In this document: positions 42,881 to 53,384 of the stretch, in pieces | Layout of the letters: every line of letters starts with the position of its first letter | Numbering within the stretch: position 1 is the first letter of the stretch | Origin: Coneutiohabitans sp964457925 | Lineage (GTDB): Bacteria > Zhuqueibacterota > Zhuqueibacteria > Zhuqueibacterales > Zhuqueibacteraceae | Direction of reading: 5' to 3' | Length of the DNA stretch: 64,000 bases | Assembly: GCA_964457925.1 (NCBI GenBank) | Contig: CAYWGH010000003.1 | Span: 186,001-250,000 of the forward strand | The notes under the pieces: model-generated | What the model saw: the letters and a program-made list of their open reading frames with translations, nothing else | Database searches by the model: none | Told to the model about the DNA's origin: nothing | Program-made: the position numbers and the translations under genes

Positions 42881-42906
42881 AGGCCGGCGGAATTTGCCGC
42901 CGGCCT
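42881..42906 (-). terminator. probable terminator of rocD
   Basis: Perfect 10-base GC-rich stem (42881-42890 with 42897-42906) with a 6-base loop, starting 31 bases after the rocD stop on the minus strand. Only TTTCG follows, so the U tract is weak. Confidence 0.6.
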
Positions 42907-42936
42907 CGTTCATTTCATTGGAAAGCGCCGTGGAGA

Positions 42937-44145
42937 TCAATTCAACGTTTCCAAAACTTTTTTGATGCGTTCGAACGCAAAATCGAGATCCTCGCGCGCG
43001 ATTACCAACGGCGGAGCAAAACGAATGACATGTTCATGCGTTTCTTTGCAGAGCAGGCCTTCGCGGTACAGCGCCTCGCAAAAACGCCGGGCGCCGCCGG
43101 CTTCCGGCTTCAATTCCACACCGATAAACAAGCCGCGGCCGCGCACTTCTTTGATGTGCCTGCTGTTGATCGTGCGTAAACGCTCGAGGAAATAATGGCC
43201 GAGTTGCGCCGAGCGCTCGGTCAGCTTTTCTTCGATCAAAACTTTGAGCGCTTCGCGCCCCACGGCACAGGCAAGAGGATTTGCACCGAACGTGCTGCCG
43301 TGATCTCCGGGTTTGAAATTGCCCAAGATCGCCTTACTTGAAACGACCGCCGACACCGGATAAAAACCTCCGGAAAGCGCTTTGCCGAGAATCAAAACAT
43401 CGGGCTTGACGCCCGCTTCATGTTGATATGCGAAAAGCTTGCCGGTGCGGCCCAGGCCGGTTTGGATTTCATCCATCAACACCAACACATTTTGCGCGCG
43501 GCAAAGCTCTTGCACTTTGCTGAGATAGCCTTTCGGCGGAATCAGAATGCCGCCTTCGCCTTGAATCGGCTCGACGAGAAACGCGGCAGTGTTGGGCGTA
43601 ATTGCGCGGGCGAGCGCGTCAATATCGCCATAAGGGATGAACACAAAGCCGGGTGTATGCGGCCCAAAATCTTTGCGATATTGCGGCTCTGACGAGAACG
43701 AAATAACCGTGGTCGTGCGGCCATGGAAATTGCCGGTACACACGATGATCTCGGCTTTGTTCTCGGGGATGTGCTTGGTCATGTAGCCCCATTTGCGCGC
43801 CGTTTTGACCGCCGTCTCCACCGCTTCGGCGCCGGAGTTCATGGGCAACACCATCTCCATTTCACACAAATCCGCCAATTCTTTATAAAACAGGCCGGTT
43901 TGATTGTTGCGAAATGCTCGCGAAGGCAGCGTCAATTTTTTGGCCTGCTCGACCAGCGCCTGGTAGATGCGCGGATGGCAATGGCCCTGGCTCACCGCAG
44001 AATATGCACTCAAAAAATCGAGATATTTTTTGCCTTCGACATCATATACCCAGATGCCTTCCCCGCGCTCGATGACGATGTCGAGCGGATGGTAAATATG
44101 TGCACCATAAATTTCCTCTAGTTGAATATAGTCTTTTGCCGTCAT
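42937..44145 (-). CDS. rocD: ornithine--oxo-acid aminotransferase
   Basis: PLP-dependent class-III aminotransferase of 402 residues that converts ornithine and 2-oxoglutarate to glutamate semialdehyde. The start YGAHIYHPLDIVIERGEGIW and VYDVEGKKYLDFLSAYSAVSQGH are characteristic of ornithine aminotransferases. Further motifs are NSGAEAVETAVKTARKWGY, FHGRTTT, EPIQGEGGI, LMDEIQTGLGRTG and the Schiff-base Lys in LGKALSGGFYPVSAV. Length and motifs match RocD. It is a lone minus-strand gene followed by a hairpin terminator. The Cys-free sequence suggests a normal cytosolic enzyme of arginine or proline metabolism. Confidence 0.95.
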   Translation of the reverse strand: MTAKDYIQLEEIYGAHIYHPLDIVIERGEGIWVYDVEGKKYLDFLSAYSAVSQGHCHPRIYQALVEQAKKLTLPSRAFRNNQTGLFYKELADLCEMEMVLPMNSGAEAVETAVKTARKWGYMTKHIPENKAEIIVCTGNFHGRTTTVISFSSEPQYRKDFGPHTPGFVFIPYGDIDALARAITPNTAAFLVEPIQGEGGILIPPKGYLSKVQELCRAQNVLVLMDEIQTGLGRTGKLFAYQHEAGVKPDVLILGKALSGGFYPVSAVVSSKAILGNFKPGDHGSTFGANPLACAVGREALKVLIEEKLTERSAQLGHYFLERLRTINSRHIKEVRGRGLFIGVELKPEAGGARRFCEALYREGLLCKETHEHVIRFAPPLVIAREDLDFAFERIKKVLETLN

Positions 44146-44810
44146 CGCTGACTCCTTTCGCGCTTGTGGGTTCGTAGCTGACCTAAATTTTGTTTATGTC
44201 TGAGGTGTTTATCATCGTTTACTTTTGCGAGAAACCTTCTGATTTATAAAGTTTTGCTCCTCATCATGAATTTTGTGCTGACGAATGTACGGCAGACGTC
44301 GCAAAAAGCAAAGGGGAAAATGGCGGCTGAAACGGGATTGTGACAGATGCAAAAAAGCATTTATTTTCGGACTCATGAGAATAAATTCAAGTTGCCGCTT
44401 ACAAAAACTTCCGCACGGAAGATTAGGGTAACTGGCCCCGGATAATCACAAGAAAAAACTTCACCGAAAGCGAGAAAAGCATTGTATTCTGTGGAGGGAG
44501 TACTATATTTATCTCACAAGTATTGCTGTGTTTATCTTCTTTACAACTGAGTCCAGTTGCAACATGAGGACAAATTCATTAAATGATGCCAGCAAAAACC
44601 GCGGCTTATAAGCTTTTTAAAAACAAAAAGCATTTTGCCGAGATGCAACAGTCGATAAGTTCAAGTGTTGGCATAGTGCTTGCGTTAAAAAAAGTTGGAA
44701 CATGAAGCGAGGCTAATCCATTTAAATCATTGTAAACTGCGTCATGCAAATTCTTCAAGTTTCTCATATCAGCTTTGAACCGATCGAGGTTTGCTAAGGA
44801 GATGAGCTCC
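44146..44810. other. long intergenic region between rocD and the Tyr-rich lipoprotein
   Basis: About 665 AT-richer bases between divergent genes. Visible features are an AT-rich hairpin GCTTTTT/AAAAAGC near 44611-44630 and an inverted repeat at 44544-44559. Short reading frames here have no recognisable content. It probably holds promoters for both flanking genes, but none stands out. Confidence 0.5.
44544..44559. repeat. short inverted repeat
   Basis: CAACTG (44544-44549) and CAGTTG (44554-44559) around AGTC. It lies about 250 bases upstream of the lipoprotein start and could be an operator. Confidence 0.25.
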
Positions 44811-45932
44811 ATGAAATCAAAAACCTTTATCTTGGCTCTTGGGCTGACGCTGATGAGTTTCGTGCTCAGCGGTTGCTACACGCAACTCGCGCGTCAAACT
44901 CAAGAAGACGAGGGCGTATCACAGGAAGCCGCGCAAGAAGAGAATGCCGATATGGAGGAATACGCCGAGAACGAAACCGAATATGTCGGCGAGCAGGAAG
45001 CTTCGCACGATGTTACGAATATCTATGTCTATGATTACTACCGTCCCTATTACTGGGACCCGTGGGATCCGTGGTACTACTCATGGTATTATCGCCACCA
45101 CCCGCGCAATCGTTTTTATGTTTCGGTAGGCTGGGGCGCGTACTACGATTATTGGGATTGGTGCGGCACGCGCTGGTCCGGGTATTGGGATCCATGGTAT
45201 CGTGATCGTTACTCTTGGTGGGGGCCAACTGTGGTTTACAATCCTGGTTGGTACTATCCCGACTATTCGCCGATTTATGATCCACCTCAACCGAGCAAGA
45301 AACGTGATTTTGGCCGCCGTGGCGCAAGAGGCTCAGATGATGATGGCGCGGTTGCCGATCGTCGCGGCAGCCTGAGCAAGCCGATTGCTGATCGTTCAAG
45401 CATCAGCAAACCAGGTGAAACAGTGTTTGATCGCGGCCCGGACGGCTCCTATCGCCGGCAGCGGCGCACCGAGGTTGACACACGCGACCGGACAACGACG
45501 GCCAGCGATGAAAATACGACTGATCGCCGCCGCGTCTCTCGCCGCGCTACAGAAAGTGACCGCACAACCGATGCTGTAACGCCTGCACGCGGCGATGACC
45601 GGACATATGCTGCTCCGGCGACGAGCAAAAACCCCACGAGCGTGAGCAAGCCGAAATCCCCGGACCGGCGTGAAGCTGTGAAGCGAAATGATGGCCGCCG
45701 TTCATCCTCGGGCAGCAAGACTTCCAAAGAAGGTTCCACCACTCGCAAAGTAGCGCCGAAGCGTGAATCTTCAAACAGTGGCAGCTCAAGCAGCCCAAGT
45801 TGGAATCGAGGCGGTTCGTCCGGCAGTTCCGGTAGTGCCGCTAGGGGCAGTTCTTCTTCAGGTGGCTCTACCTCCGGAAGTTCATCTGGATCAAAATCCA
45901 GCGGTTCTTCCGGTCGCCGCGACAAAAACTAA
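44811..45932 (+). CDS. lipoprotein with Tyr/Trp-rich core and basic Ser/Gly tail
   Basis: Lipoprotein of 373 residues from ATG 44811; AAGGAG lies nine bases upstream. The lipobox is LSGC in LTLMSFVLSGCYTQLAR. An acidic stretch (EEYAENETEYVGEQEA) follows, then an extraordinary aromatic core of about 100 residues with runs such as YDYYRPYYWDPWDPWYYSWY and YYDYWDWCGTRW. The second half is low-complexity, Arg/Asp/Ser-rich (about residues 175-300), ending in Ser/Gly repeats. I recognise no enzyme domain. Such tails often bind surfaces or polysaccharides. It precedes a FadL-like porin by 45 bases, suggesting an outer-membrane pair. Confidence 0.82.
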   Translation: MKSKTFILALGLTLMSFVLSGCYTQLARQTQEDEGVSQEAAQEENADMEEYAENETEYVGEQEASHDVTNIYVYDYYRPYYWDPWDPWYYSWYYRHHPRNRFYVSVGWGAYYDYWDWCGTRWSGYWDPWYRDRYSWWGPTVVYNPGWYYPDYSPIYDPPQPSKKRDFGRRGARGSDDDGAVADRRGSLSKPIADRSSISKPGETVFDRGPDGSYRRQRRTEVDTRDRTTTASDENTTDRRRVSRRATESDRTTDAVTPARGDDRTYAAPATSKNPTSVSKPKSPDRREAVKRNDGRRSSSGSKTSKEGSTTRKVAPKRESSNSGSSSSPSWNRGGSSGSSGSAARGSSSSGGSTSGSSSGSKSSGSSGRRDKN

Positions 45933-45977
45933 TGCCAGGAAATAGGAACCCAGCGTAACAGCGAGATGGAGATTTTT

Positions 45978-47279
45978 ATGAGATTAAAATTCAGTTTGGT
46001 GGCCGCGATGTTCGGTTTAAGCGGTTTGCTGATTTCGGCGCAGGCTCAGGAAGAATTATTTCAGCGCGGCATCGAATTCGGCGTCGGCGGCCGGGCCATG
46101 GGCATGGGCGGTGCATACATCGGCGTCGGCGACGACTACAGCGCCGCATTTTGGAATCCCGCGGCGCTCACCCAAATTCGCCGCCTTGAGGGTTTTGCGA
46201 CGTTGAGTTACGCCCAACGCGAAGATGACGCGACGTTTGATTTCTATCGCGAAAATGACAAGGCTTCATACACGAATTTCAACAGCATTGGCCTGGCCTA
46301 CCCGATTCCAACCTATCGCGGCAGCCTGGTTTTTTCATTCGGCTATCACCGCGTGCGGCCCTACGACAGCAATTTCAGCTTCTCATGGTTCAACAACACG
46401 CCGGACGATTCGGTGAATCAGCGCTGGAGCGAGTTGGAAGACGGCAGCTTGAACAACTGGACGTTTGCCGGCGCGTCTGAGATTGCTCCCAACTTTTCGG
46501 TTGGCGCTTCCGTGAATTTATGGTCGGGCAAAAATGATTTTCTCGCCAGTTTCACGGAGAGAGATGTGCTCAATTTGTACACCTTTGACTCCTATCGCAA
46601 TGATGATGCGCTGCTCTCGGAATTTTCCGGCGTCAATTTCAAACTTGCCGGTCTCTATCGCGCTTCGTCATTGCTGCGTCTCGGTTTCACGCTGGCAACG
46701 CCCACAACCTTCACCGTCAAAGAGAGATGGAATTCGTCGGACGAAACGGAATATGACGACGGTGCGGTCGAACAAGGCGGTGACAATGGCAGATTTGAAT
46801 ATAAAATCCGCTCGCCGTTTTCTCTGGGTGCGGGCGCCTCGGTCAATGCGGCCGGCTTGTTGCTCTCCGGCAGCTTAGAGCACAACGATTGGTCGCAAAT
46901 TCGCTATACCACCGAACCTCCCATCGAAGGCCTTTCACGCAATGAGGCCAACGATGAACTGGCGCGGAATTATCGCGCAACAACCCGCGTTCGCCTGGGC
47001 GCAGAATTCACCTTGCCCGTGCTCGATGTGCAATTGCGCGGCGGTTATCTTTTGGATCCCAATCCGCTGGAAGGATTGCCGGGCGACGCCGACCGCGAAT
47101 TTTTAACTGCCGGCGTAGGCATCTTCCTTGATAAGCAAGTCCGTCTTGATCTCGCCGTTGTTACCGGCGAATGGCGCGATTACAAGCAACCGCTTGATGA
47201 TCTCAGCGATACGTTGGTGCCGGTGTCGGAAAAAATTACCTTGAACAAGGCCTTTGCTTCTCTCGCATTTCGCTTCTAA
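45978..47279 (+). CDS. outer-membrane transport protein (FadL/OmpP1-like)
   Basis: Outer-membrane beta barrel of 433 residues, with a signal peptide (RLKFSLVAAMFGLSGLLISAQAQ). The N-terminal GVGGRAMGMGGAYIGVGDDYSAAFWNPAAL is the FadL/PorV hallmark motif (RA.GMGGA ... D ... WNPA). It continues with repeated barrel strands and ends in AFASLAFRF with terminal Phe. Members import hydrophobic compounds or, in the PorV group, shuttle T9SS cargo. ATG 45978 is preferred to ATG 45966 because GGAG lies just upstream. Ligand is unknown. It lies between the Tyr-rich lipoprotein and an exported unknown on the same strand. Confidence 0.9.
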   Translation: MRLKFSLVAAMFGLSGLLISAQAQEELFQRGIEFGVGGRAMGMGGAYIGVGDDYSAAFWNPAALTQIRRLEGFATLSYAQREDDATFDFYRENDKASYTNFNSIGLAYPIPTYRGSLVFSFGYHRVRPYDSNFSFSWFNNTPDDSVNQRWSELEDGSLNNWTFAGASEIAPNFSVGASVNLWSGKNDFLASFTERDVLNLYTFDSYRNDDALLSEFSGVNFKLAGLYRASSLLRLGFTLATPTTFTVKERWNSSDETEYDDGAVEQGGDNGRFEYKIRSPFSLGAGASVNAAGLLLSGSLEHNDWSQIRYTTEPPIEGLSRNEANDELARNYRATTRVRLGAEFTLPVLDVQLRGGYLLDPNPLEGLPGDADREFLTAGVGIFLDKQVRLDLAVVTGEWRDYKQPLDDLSDTLVPVSEKITLNKAFASLAFRF

Positions 47280-47291
47280 AAGGATCGGCTT

Positions 47292-48257
47292 GTGAGACGC
47301 TTTTTCCAAGTTGTACAAATTATACTCGGCGTTTTCGTCACCGCTAACTCTCTGCCAGCGCAAGAGCGGGCGGTGACGTTGTTTTTGAAAAACGGCGAAT
47401 CGTTCGCCTGTACGGTTTTTGACGTGTGGAAGGGTACGGTGTATTTCGAGGCCATCTCCAAAAGAGATGCCTACACCTACGGCGAAGCAGTTGCCCTGGA
47501 AAACATTAGCCATATTCGGCTGGCCAACGGCAATGAACTAACCCCAGAAGCATTCGTTGAGTCCTGGCAAAATAAGCGCGTGGTTAATACACCACCGCCG
47601 GCCCCATCTCCTTCTTCTGTACCGCAGCGCGAGGAGCCCCCTCCTCCCCCTCAAGCAGCACCAGCCTCACCAACGCCACAGCCTTCCCTTTTCCCGACAG
47701 CAGCAGCCAGAGTTAAACTGCCCTATGCCGCGCTGGATAGTACGCGCTCGCGCCGTGGTGTTGGCTCGAATTGGATTGAACCGCCAAAACCACCGATTAC
47801 GGCGCCAATCGAATTTTCTCAGCTTGCGGATTTGCTTGCCGAGGGCGGTATGGCCGGCAAGTTGTTATATCAAGTGAGTAAAGGTGAGCTGGCCGGACGG
47901 GAGCTTACCGAAAGCCAGCGTAAGCTGGTTGATGCGCTGTTGCAATCACGCGCTTGGGCTTACCGCAAGGCGGAATTGCGTGAGGCGCATTTAAAGGCCT
48001 ATCAAGAGTTTGGCCGCGTCGGGCAGGCCAATCAACCGCGCCTGCGCGAACAGTTCAACTTTCAAGCCTCAAATGAGAAGTACGCCTTTTTGGAATTCGT
48101 GCAGTTTCTGCACGCTGAAAATGCGCAGCTTTTCACCGATAAATGGCAAAAAGTGAAAGATATTTTTCCCGAAGACGCCGCGCATGCACTCGAAGATATT
48201 TTGGCGAACTATGAGGATTGGTATTATCTTTATGGGCAGGAAATTGAAAAACTCTGA
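47292..48257 (+). CDS. exported protein of unknown function, GTG start
   Basis: Protein of 321 residues starting at GTG 47292, 12 bases after the porin stop. The signal peptide is RRFFQVVQIILGVFVTANSLPAQ. A small beta domain (VTLFLKNGESFACTVFDVWKG) is followed by a Pro-rich linker (PPPAPSPSSVPQREEPPPPP, about 100-145) and a helical C-terminal domain of about 150 residues rich in Glu/Leu (ELAGRELTESQRKLVDALLQ). I recognise no family. Its position after a lipoprotein and porin suggests a role in the same envelope process. The 3' end is convergent with the cysteine-rich gene. Confidence 0.78.
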   Translation: MRRFFQVVQIILGVFVTANSLPAQERAVTLFLKNGESFACTVFDVWKGTVYFEAISKRDAYTYGEAVALENISHIRLANGNELTPEAFVESWQNKRVVNTPPPAPSPSSVPQREEPPPPPQAAPASPTPQPSLFPTAAARVKLPYAALDSTRSRRGVGSNWIEPPKPPITAPIEFSQLADLLAEGGMAGKLLYQVSKGELAGRELTESQRKLVDALLQSRAWAYRKAELREAHLKAYQEFGRVGQANQPRLREQFNFQASNEKYAFLEFVQFLHAENAQLFTDKWQKVKDIFPEDAAHALEDILANYEDWYYLYGQEIEKL

Positions 48258-48323
48258 AGCATCAATACAAAAACACATCAACACCCTTTCGCAGCAGCCG
48301 GCCGCGAACATTTTATCTCACTC

Positions 48324-49196
48324 TCATTTCTGACATTCATCCTCTCCCAACGAACGCCCCGGAATGATCGGACAGACATCCGGATGAGGCATCCCTTGCA
48401 AGCAATAAAGCTGGCGACGGGCAATCGTTTGCGGTTGGCGCCGATCTTCGACGTCGGCTAAAACCCCATATTGGCATTGCAGGCATTTTGCCGGCTGCCA
48501 GTCAAAGCCGGTGGCCACGCTGCGCGCCACCAGCGCCCTGCTGGAATTCCATTCCGCCTTTGCACGCGGCGGCTCCACCATTTCCAACCGGCGAATCTTC
48601 TCGAACAAAACGCGTCCGCGATTCAAAGTGAACCTGCCGCGGAATTCGATTTTTGCGCCCGGCGAGAGTTGATGGCGATCTTGAAAATCGCGGCTGACCA
48701 CGGCGTAACAATCATCGTCGAGATGATCTAGCTCGACAAAAGCCTCTGAAAACGCCAATTGAAAACCGCGCAAACGCAACTCCTCGGTTTTCGGATAGAG
48801 AAATTTTTGGAATCGCGGCTTCACCGCCGAAACCACGCCGAGTACACTGGCCTCCCGGCCTTTCATCCGTTCCACCCATTCGGCAAAATCCTTATAACGC
48901 TCGCGCCACTCGTCATACTCGGCTTCTGAAATTCTCAGCTCCGGGCGATTGCCAACCTTTTCATCGAGAAAATACCGGCATCCTTCACACAATCGTCCCA
49001 CGTGTTGATAGCCGCGATAACACGGCTTGCCCTTTTCGAACAATTTGCAGCGCCACCGGAAATAAACACACCCACCGGGAAAGCATTGCTTGCGTTCCAA
49101 AATGTGAAATGCCGAAACTTTGTACTCGAATTTTTCATGGCTATCATGGCGGCAGCGAAAAACATCGAGACGTTTGAACTCGTTGCGATAGCGCAT
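48324..49196 (-). CDS. cysteine-rich protein of unknown function
   Basis: Soluble protein of 290 residues with no signal peptide. The N-terminal 80 residues hold seven Cys (FRCRHDSHEK, KQCFPGGCVYFRWRC, KPCYRG, RLCEGCRYF), including a C-x4-C pair and a C-x2-C pair. A C-terminal cluster (AKCLQCQYGVL, YCLQGMPHPDVCP, DECQ) holds five more. This looks like metal or iron-sulfur binding, possibly two zinc ribbons. The middle (about 100-200) is beta-rich, with GAKIEFRGRFTLNRGRVLFEKIRRLEMVEP resembling an OB-type fold. No family is recognised. The start ATG 49196 is the first in frame. A terminator-like hairpin lies upstream at 49266-49310. Confidence 0.78.
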   Translation of the reverse strand: MRYRNEFKRLDVFRCRHDSHEKFEYKVSAFHILERKQCFPGGCVYFRWRCKLFEKGKPCYRGYQHVGRLCEGCRYFLDEKVGNRPELRISEAEYDEWRERYKDFAEWVERMKGREASVLGVVSAVKPRFQKFLYPKTEELRLRGFQLAFSEAFVELDHLDDDCYAVVSRDFQDRHQLSPGAKIEFRGRFTLNRGRVLFEKIRRLEMVEPPRAKAEWNSSRALVARSVATGFDWQPAKCLQCQYGVLADVEDRRQPQTIARRQLYCLQGMPHPDVCPIIPGRSLGEDECQK

Positions 49197-49265
49197 TCCG
49201 TGCTCATAAATGTATCAACTGGTTTTCACCATCAAAACATAATGCGGTATCAGCCGCAGCCAAAA

Positions 49266-49310
49266 GGCAGAATGATGGTTCGGCATCATAATTTTTTTAA
49301 TCATTCTGCC
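49266..49310 (-). terminator. inverted repeat and probable terminator after the M14 operon
   Basis: Arms GGCAGAATGAT (49266-49276) and ATCATTCTGCC (49300-49310) are perfectly complementary over 11 bases. On the minus strand the stem is followed by TTTTG, so it can end the M14 transcript. An alternative nested hairpin, ATGATG/CATCAT (49272-49277 with 49284-49289), is followed by a T7 run on the plus strand. The two folds exclude each other. Confidence 0.55.
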
Positions 49311-49400
49311 GAGTCATTGTAACGAATACTAATGAATTTTGACATTCACGTTCGGTAATGTTCGACCGCAGTTAAACCGTGGTTTTACCACTTTAATGGA

Positions 49401-50420
49401 CTAAAGCGTCGCCTGCGTCTGCTGCGTCACCCAATCCATCAAAAACAGCGCCGCAGAAAGATTCTCTTCGAACGTCGGTTGAATTTGGCTCTCCGGCAAT
49501 TCGAAACCGGGTATGCTGCTGCTCGGCCGCAGTTCAATCGTGATTGCCGGCACATTCAAAAGCGCATAAAGCCAATCCGTGGTATCGCCGCTGGCGAGAT
49601 AAAGGTCGGATGATTGTTGGGGGGTATAACGCACACCGTGCACGGCGCGTATGCGATCTGCCATCGCTACCGCGAGGTTGTTGAGCAATACACGATCGGG
49701 CGCCGGATTACTCGTATAGCCCCACGGATACAAGACAAGTTGTGAGAAGTTATGAAAACTGATCAACGCCTTCACCGGACGATTCTGCAAGAAATCGCGC
49801 ATCGCCTGCGTTTCCGGCTCGGAAAACGGTGCGGGACCGCGATACGTTTCGGAGTAAGTATCTCCGGAAGAGCCGGGCCCGCCCCACTGATAGGCATAAT
49901 TGCGATTCAAATCCACGCCAAACGTGCCGTCGTTGTTGTTGCGGCGATTCTTGCGCCACAAGCGTTGCGTTGTAACCGTGTATTGATGTCCGTCGGGATT
50001 AACCATGGGCACGACCCAGATGGCCGTCTCATTGATTAGCCGTGTGACCAGCGAATCACTACCATAATGCTCGAGCAGATGTTTTGCAATAAGAAAGGGC
50101 ACATCAACCGAAATCCATTCGCGCGCATGATGCCCGCCGAGCAAAATGATTTCTGCCTCGCCTTCTTCTTGGGCTACAGCATCGCTGATTTTCATGGCCC
50201 AAAGGTCCCGGCCTTCAACGGATTTGCCCAGCGATTTGACTTGCGCAATCGTGCTGTGCTGCGCCGCCAATTGCGGCAGCTCGCTTTTGATTTCATCATA
50301 GGTATGATACAAACCGGCATCCGGCAGCGGCGGCTGCGTGCCCGGGCAGTCGCCGCTGGTGAGCAACACATAACCCAGAAAAAGGGCAGCACTCGTTGCC
50401 ATTACATTTGTTTTTTTCAT
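49401..50420 (-). CDS. M14 zinc carboxypeptidase
   Basis: Secreted metallocarboxypeptidase of 339 residues with an N-terminal signal segment (VMATSAALFLGYVLLTSGDC). Zinc ligands are His and Glu in GGHHAREW and the later His in ALISFHNFSQ. Substrate-binding RNYAYQWG (Asn-Arg), and the catalytic Glu in AITIELRP are all present, so it should be active. It belongs to the carboxypeptidase A-like branch, removing C-terminal residues from peptides. The start overlaps the upstream lipoprotein stop by four bases (ATGA), so translation is coupled. The upstream protein looks like its prodomain. The signal ends in TSGDC; lipidation is possible but not clear. Confidence 0.92.
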   Translation of the reverse strand: MKKTNVMATSAALFLGYVLLTSGDCPGTQPPLPDAGLYHTYDEIKSELPQLAAQHSTIAQVKSLGKSVEGRDLWAMKISDAVAQEEGEAEIILLGGHHAREWISVDVPFLIAKHLLEHYGSDSLVTRLINETAIWVVPMVNPDGHQYTVTTQRLWRKNRRNNNDGTFGVDLNRNYAYQWGGPGSSGDTYSETYRGPAPFSEPETQAMRDFLQNRPVKALISFHNFSQLVLYPWGYTSNPAPDRVLLNNLAVAMADRIRAVHGVRYTPQQSSDLYLASGDTTDWLYALLNVPAITIELRPSSSIPGFELPESQIQPTFEENLSAALFLMDWVTQQTQATL

Positions 50421-50869
50421 TGCGCGCGTCCTTCAAATTTGTCAGCATCGGCTGCAATAATTTGGCATGAGAATCCGGCTTCCTGCAACCTTTTAAGTTG
50501 AATATCGAAAGCCCGCGCGATGGCCGTATCTCCGCGTGTTTCCCAAAAATCCACTCCCGCGTCCACGATCTTTTGCAGGCTGGTTGAATCTTGCAGCGTA
50601 ATGTAAACAAGCCGCTGGACGAGATCCTTTTCTTGCAGGGCTTCGGCAGCAAGCGCCAGCGCTGCCGGCATGGTGCTATCAACGCGAACAATGACGTAAT
50701 CCGGTTGTTGCACAATGATCTCCGCGCCCGTCTGGCGAATGCGAGCAAGCTCCTCTGCGCTGCTGTACTTCATTTTGCGCAAGCCCGAGGCGCTTTTGGC
50801 CGAGGGCTGCGGCGATTGACACGACACCATGAAACACGCAAGAATGAAGATGCAATAAGATTTAAGCAT
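50417..50869 (-). CDS. lipoprotein resembling an M14 peptidase prodomain
   Basis: Lipoprotein of 150 residues. The lipobox is MVSC in YCIFILACFMVSCQSPQ. The mature part carries two alpha/beta units. The second, VDAGVDFWETRGDTAIARAF followed by DIQLKRLQEAGFSCQII, matches the pattern of N-terminal pro-regions of bacterial M14 carboxypeptidases (DVWDVRG ... L..LGF.VEVL). In many relatives this region is fused to the enzyme, whereas here it is a separate gene whose stop overlaps the M14 start (ATGA). It probably acts in trans as chaperone, inhibitor or anchor. This is inference from pattern and coupling; I cannot test the fold. Confidence 0.75.
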   Translation of the reverse strand: MLKSYCIFILACFMVSCQSPQPSAKSASGLRKMKYSSAEELARIRQTGAEIIVQQPDYVIVRVDSTMPAALALAAEALQEKDLVQRLVYITLQDSTSLQKIVDAGVDFWETRGDTAIARAFDIQLKRLQEAGFSCQIIAADADKFEGRAQ

Positions 50870-51185
50870 ATGAAGCCCTTTAATGGATTTGTCATGAACA
50901 AATTGTTGCGCAAGTTAGGATGATTCCAAGAAAAGTCAAGCACGATTATGGCTGCCCCGGCCGTCGAGCGCAGCATGAATTAAAGTTGACCTGTTTAAAT
51001 AATCATCTTTGATTGAAAACATCCTGACTAAAACTGTTGGAAAGCATAAATGCACCAGCCTTGACTTTTCAGAGAGATTGACGTATTTTGGCCACTCACG
51101 CTGCGCGACAATATCTTGCTCAATTGCGCACGGCCGCCATCACATGCAAACTGATCATTGCTCAACTAACCCTGCGGAGCCCGCT
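50870..51185. other. intergenic region before the methylmalonyl-CoA mutase genes
   Basis: About 315 bases between divergent genes. A reading frame extends upstream of the mutase start, but its extra 59 residues do not match the family. No cobalamin riboswitch core is recognised, which I looked for because the enzyme uses B12. Confidence 0.5.
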
Positions 51186-52850
<1,665 letters not shown>

Positions 52851-52948
52851 GCATCACGAAACCAGGCGCGCTAGAGGTCCGGCTGCGCTGCGCGCCGAGG
52901 CCCGATTCGGTGTGTTAATGATAATCTGCGCTCAAAAAGGATACTGAT

Positions 52949-53350
52949 ATGGAAAAAAAGATTCGCGTGCTGGTCGGCAAACTCGGCCTTGACGGCCATG
53001 ATCGCGGCGCGAAAATCATTGCCAGCGCCCTGCGCGATGCCGGTTTCGAGGTGATCTATTCCGGGCTGCATCAAACGCCCGAGATGATCGTCGAAGCGGC
53101 GCTGCAGGAAGATGTCGATGTCATCGGCATTTCAATGCTGTCGGGCGCGCACATGACGTTGTTTCCGCGCGTCATGGAGCTTATGAAGAAGAATGACATG
53201 AACGATGTTCTCCTGCTGGCAGGCGGTACAATTCCTCCAGACGATGCAGCCGAGCTTGAACAACAGGGCATCGGCAAAGTTTTTGGGCCGGGCACGGATA
53301 CCCGCGACATCATTGGGCATATTCGCAATTGGGCGGAGAAAAAGAACTAG
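52949..53350 (+). CDS. methylmalonyl-CoA mutase, small (cobalamin-binding) subunit
   Basis: B12-binding subunit of 133 residues. The cobalamin motif DGHDRG (D-x-H-x-x-G) supplies the axial His; the SMLSGAH and AGGTIPP segments complete the site. Together with the large subunit it forms the mutase. The start ATG 52949 is near AAAGGA. The intergenic stretch of about 100 bases before it is GC-rich. The gene is convergent with galK, whose stop is about 35 bases away. Confidence 0.95.
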   Translation: MEKKIRVLVGKLGLDGHDRGAKIIASALRDAGFEVIYSGLHQTPEMIVEAALQEDVDVIGISMLSGAHMTLFPRVMELMKKNDMNDVLLLAGGTIPPDDAAELEQQGIGKVFGPGTDTRDIIGHIRNWAEKKN

Positions 53351-53384
53351 ATTCACTATCGACAAGTTGTACAAATTGCCAGCC

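Noticed and set aside
50870..51185. Cobalamin riboswitch upstream of the methylmalonyl-CoA mutase
   Set aside because: No B12-box-like sequence or conserved core found by eye.
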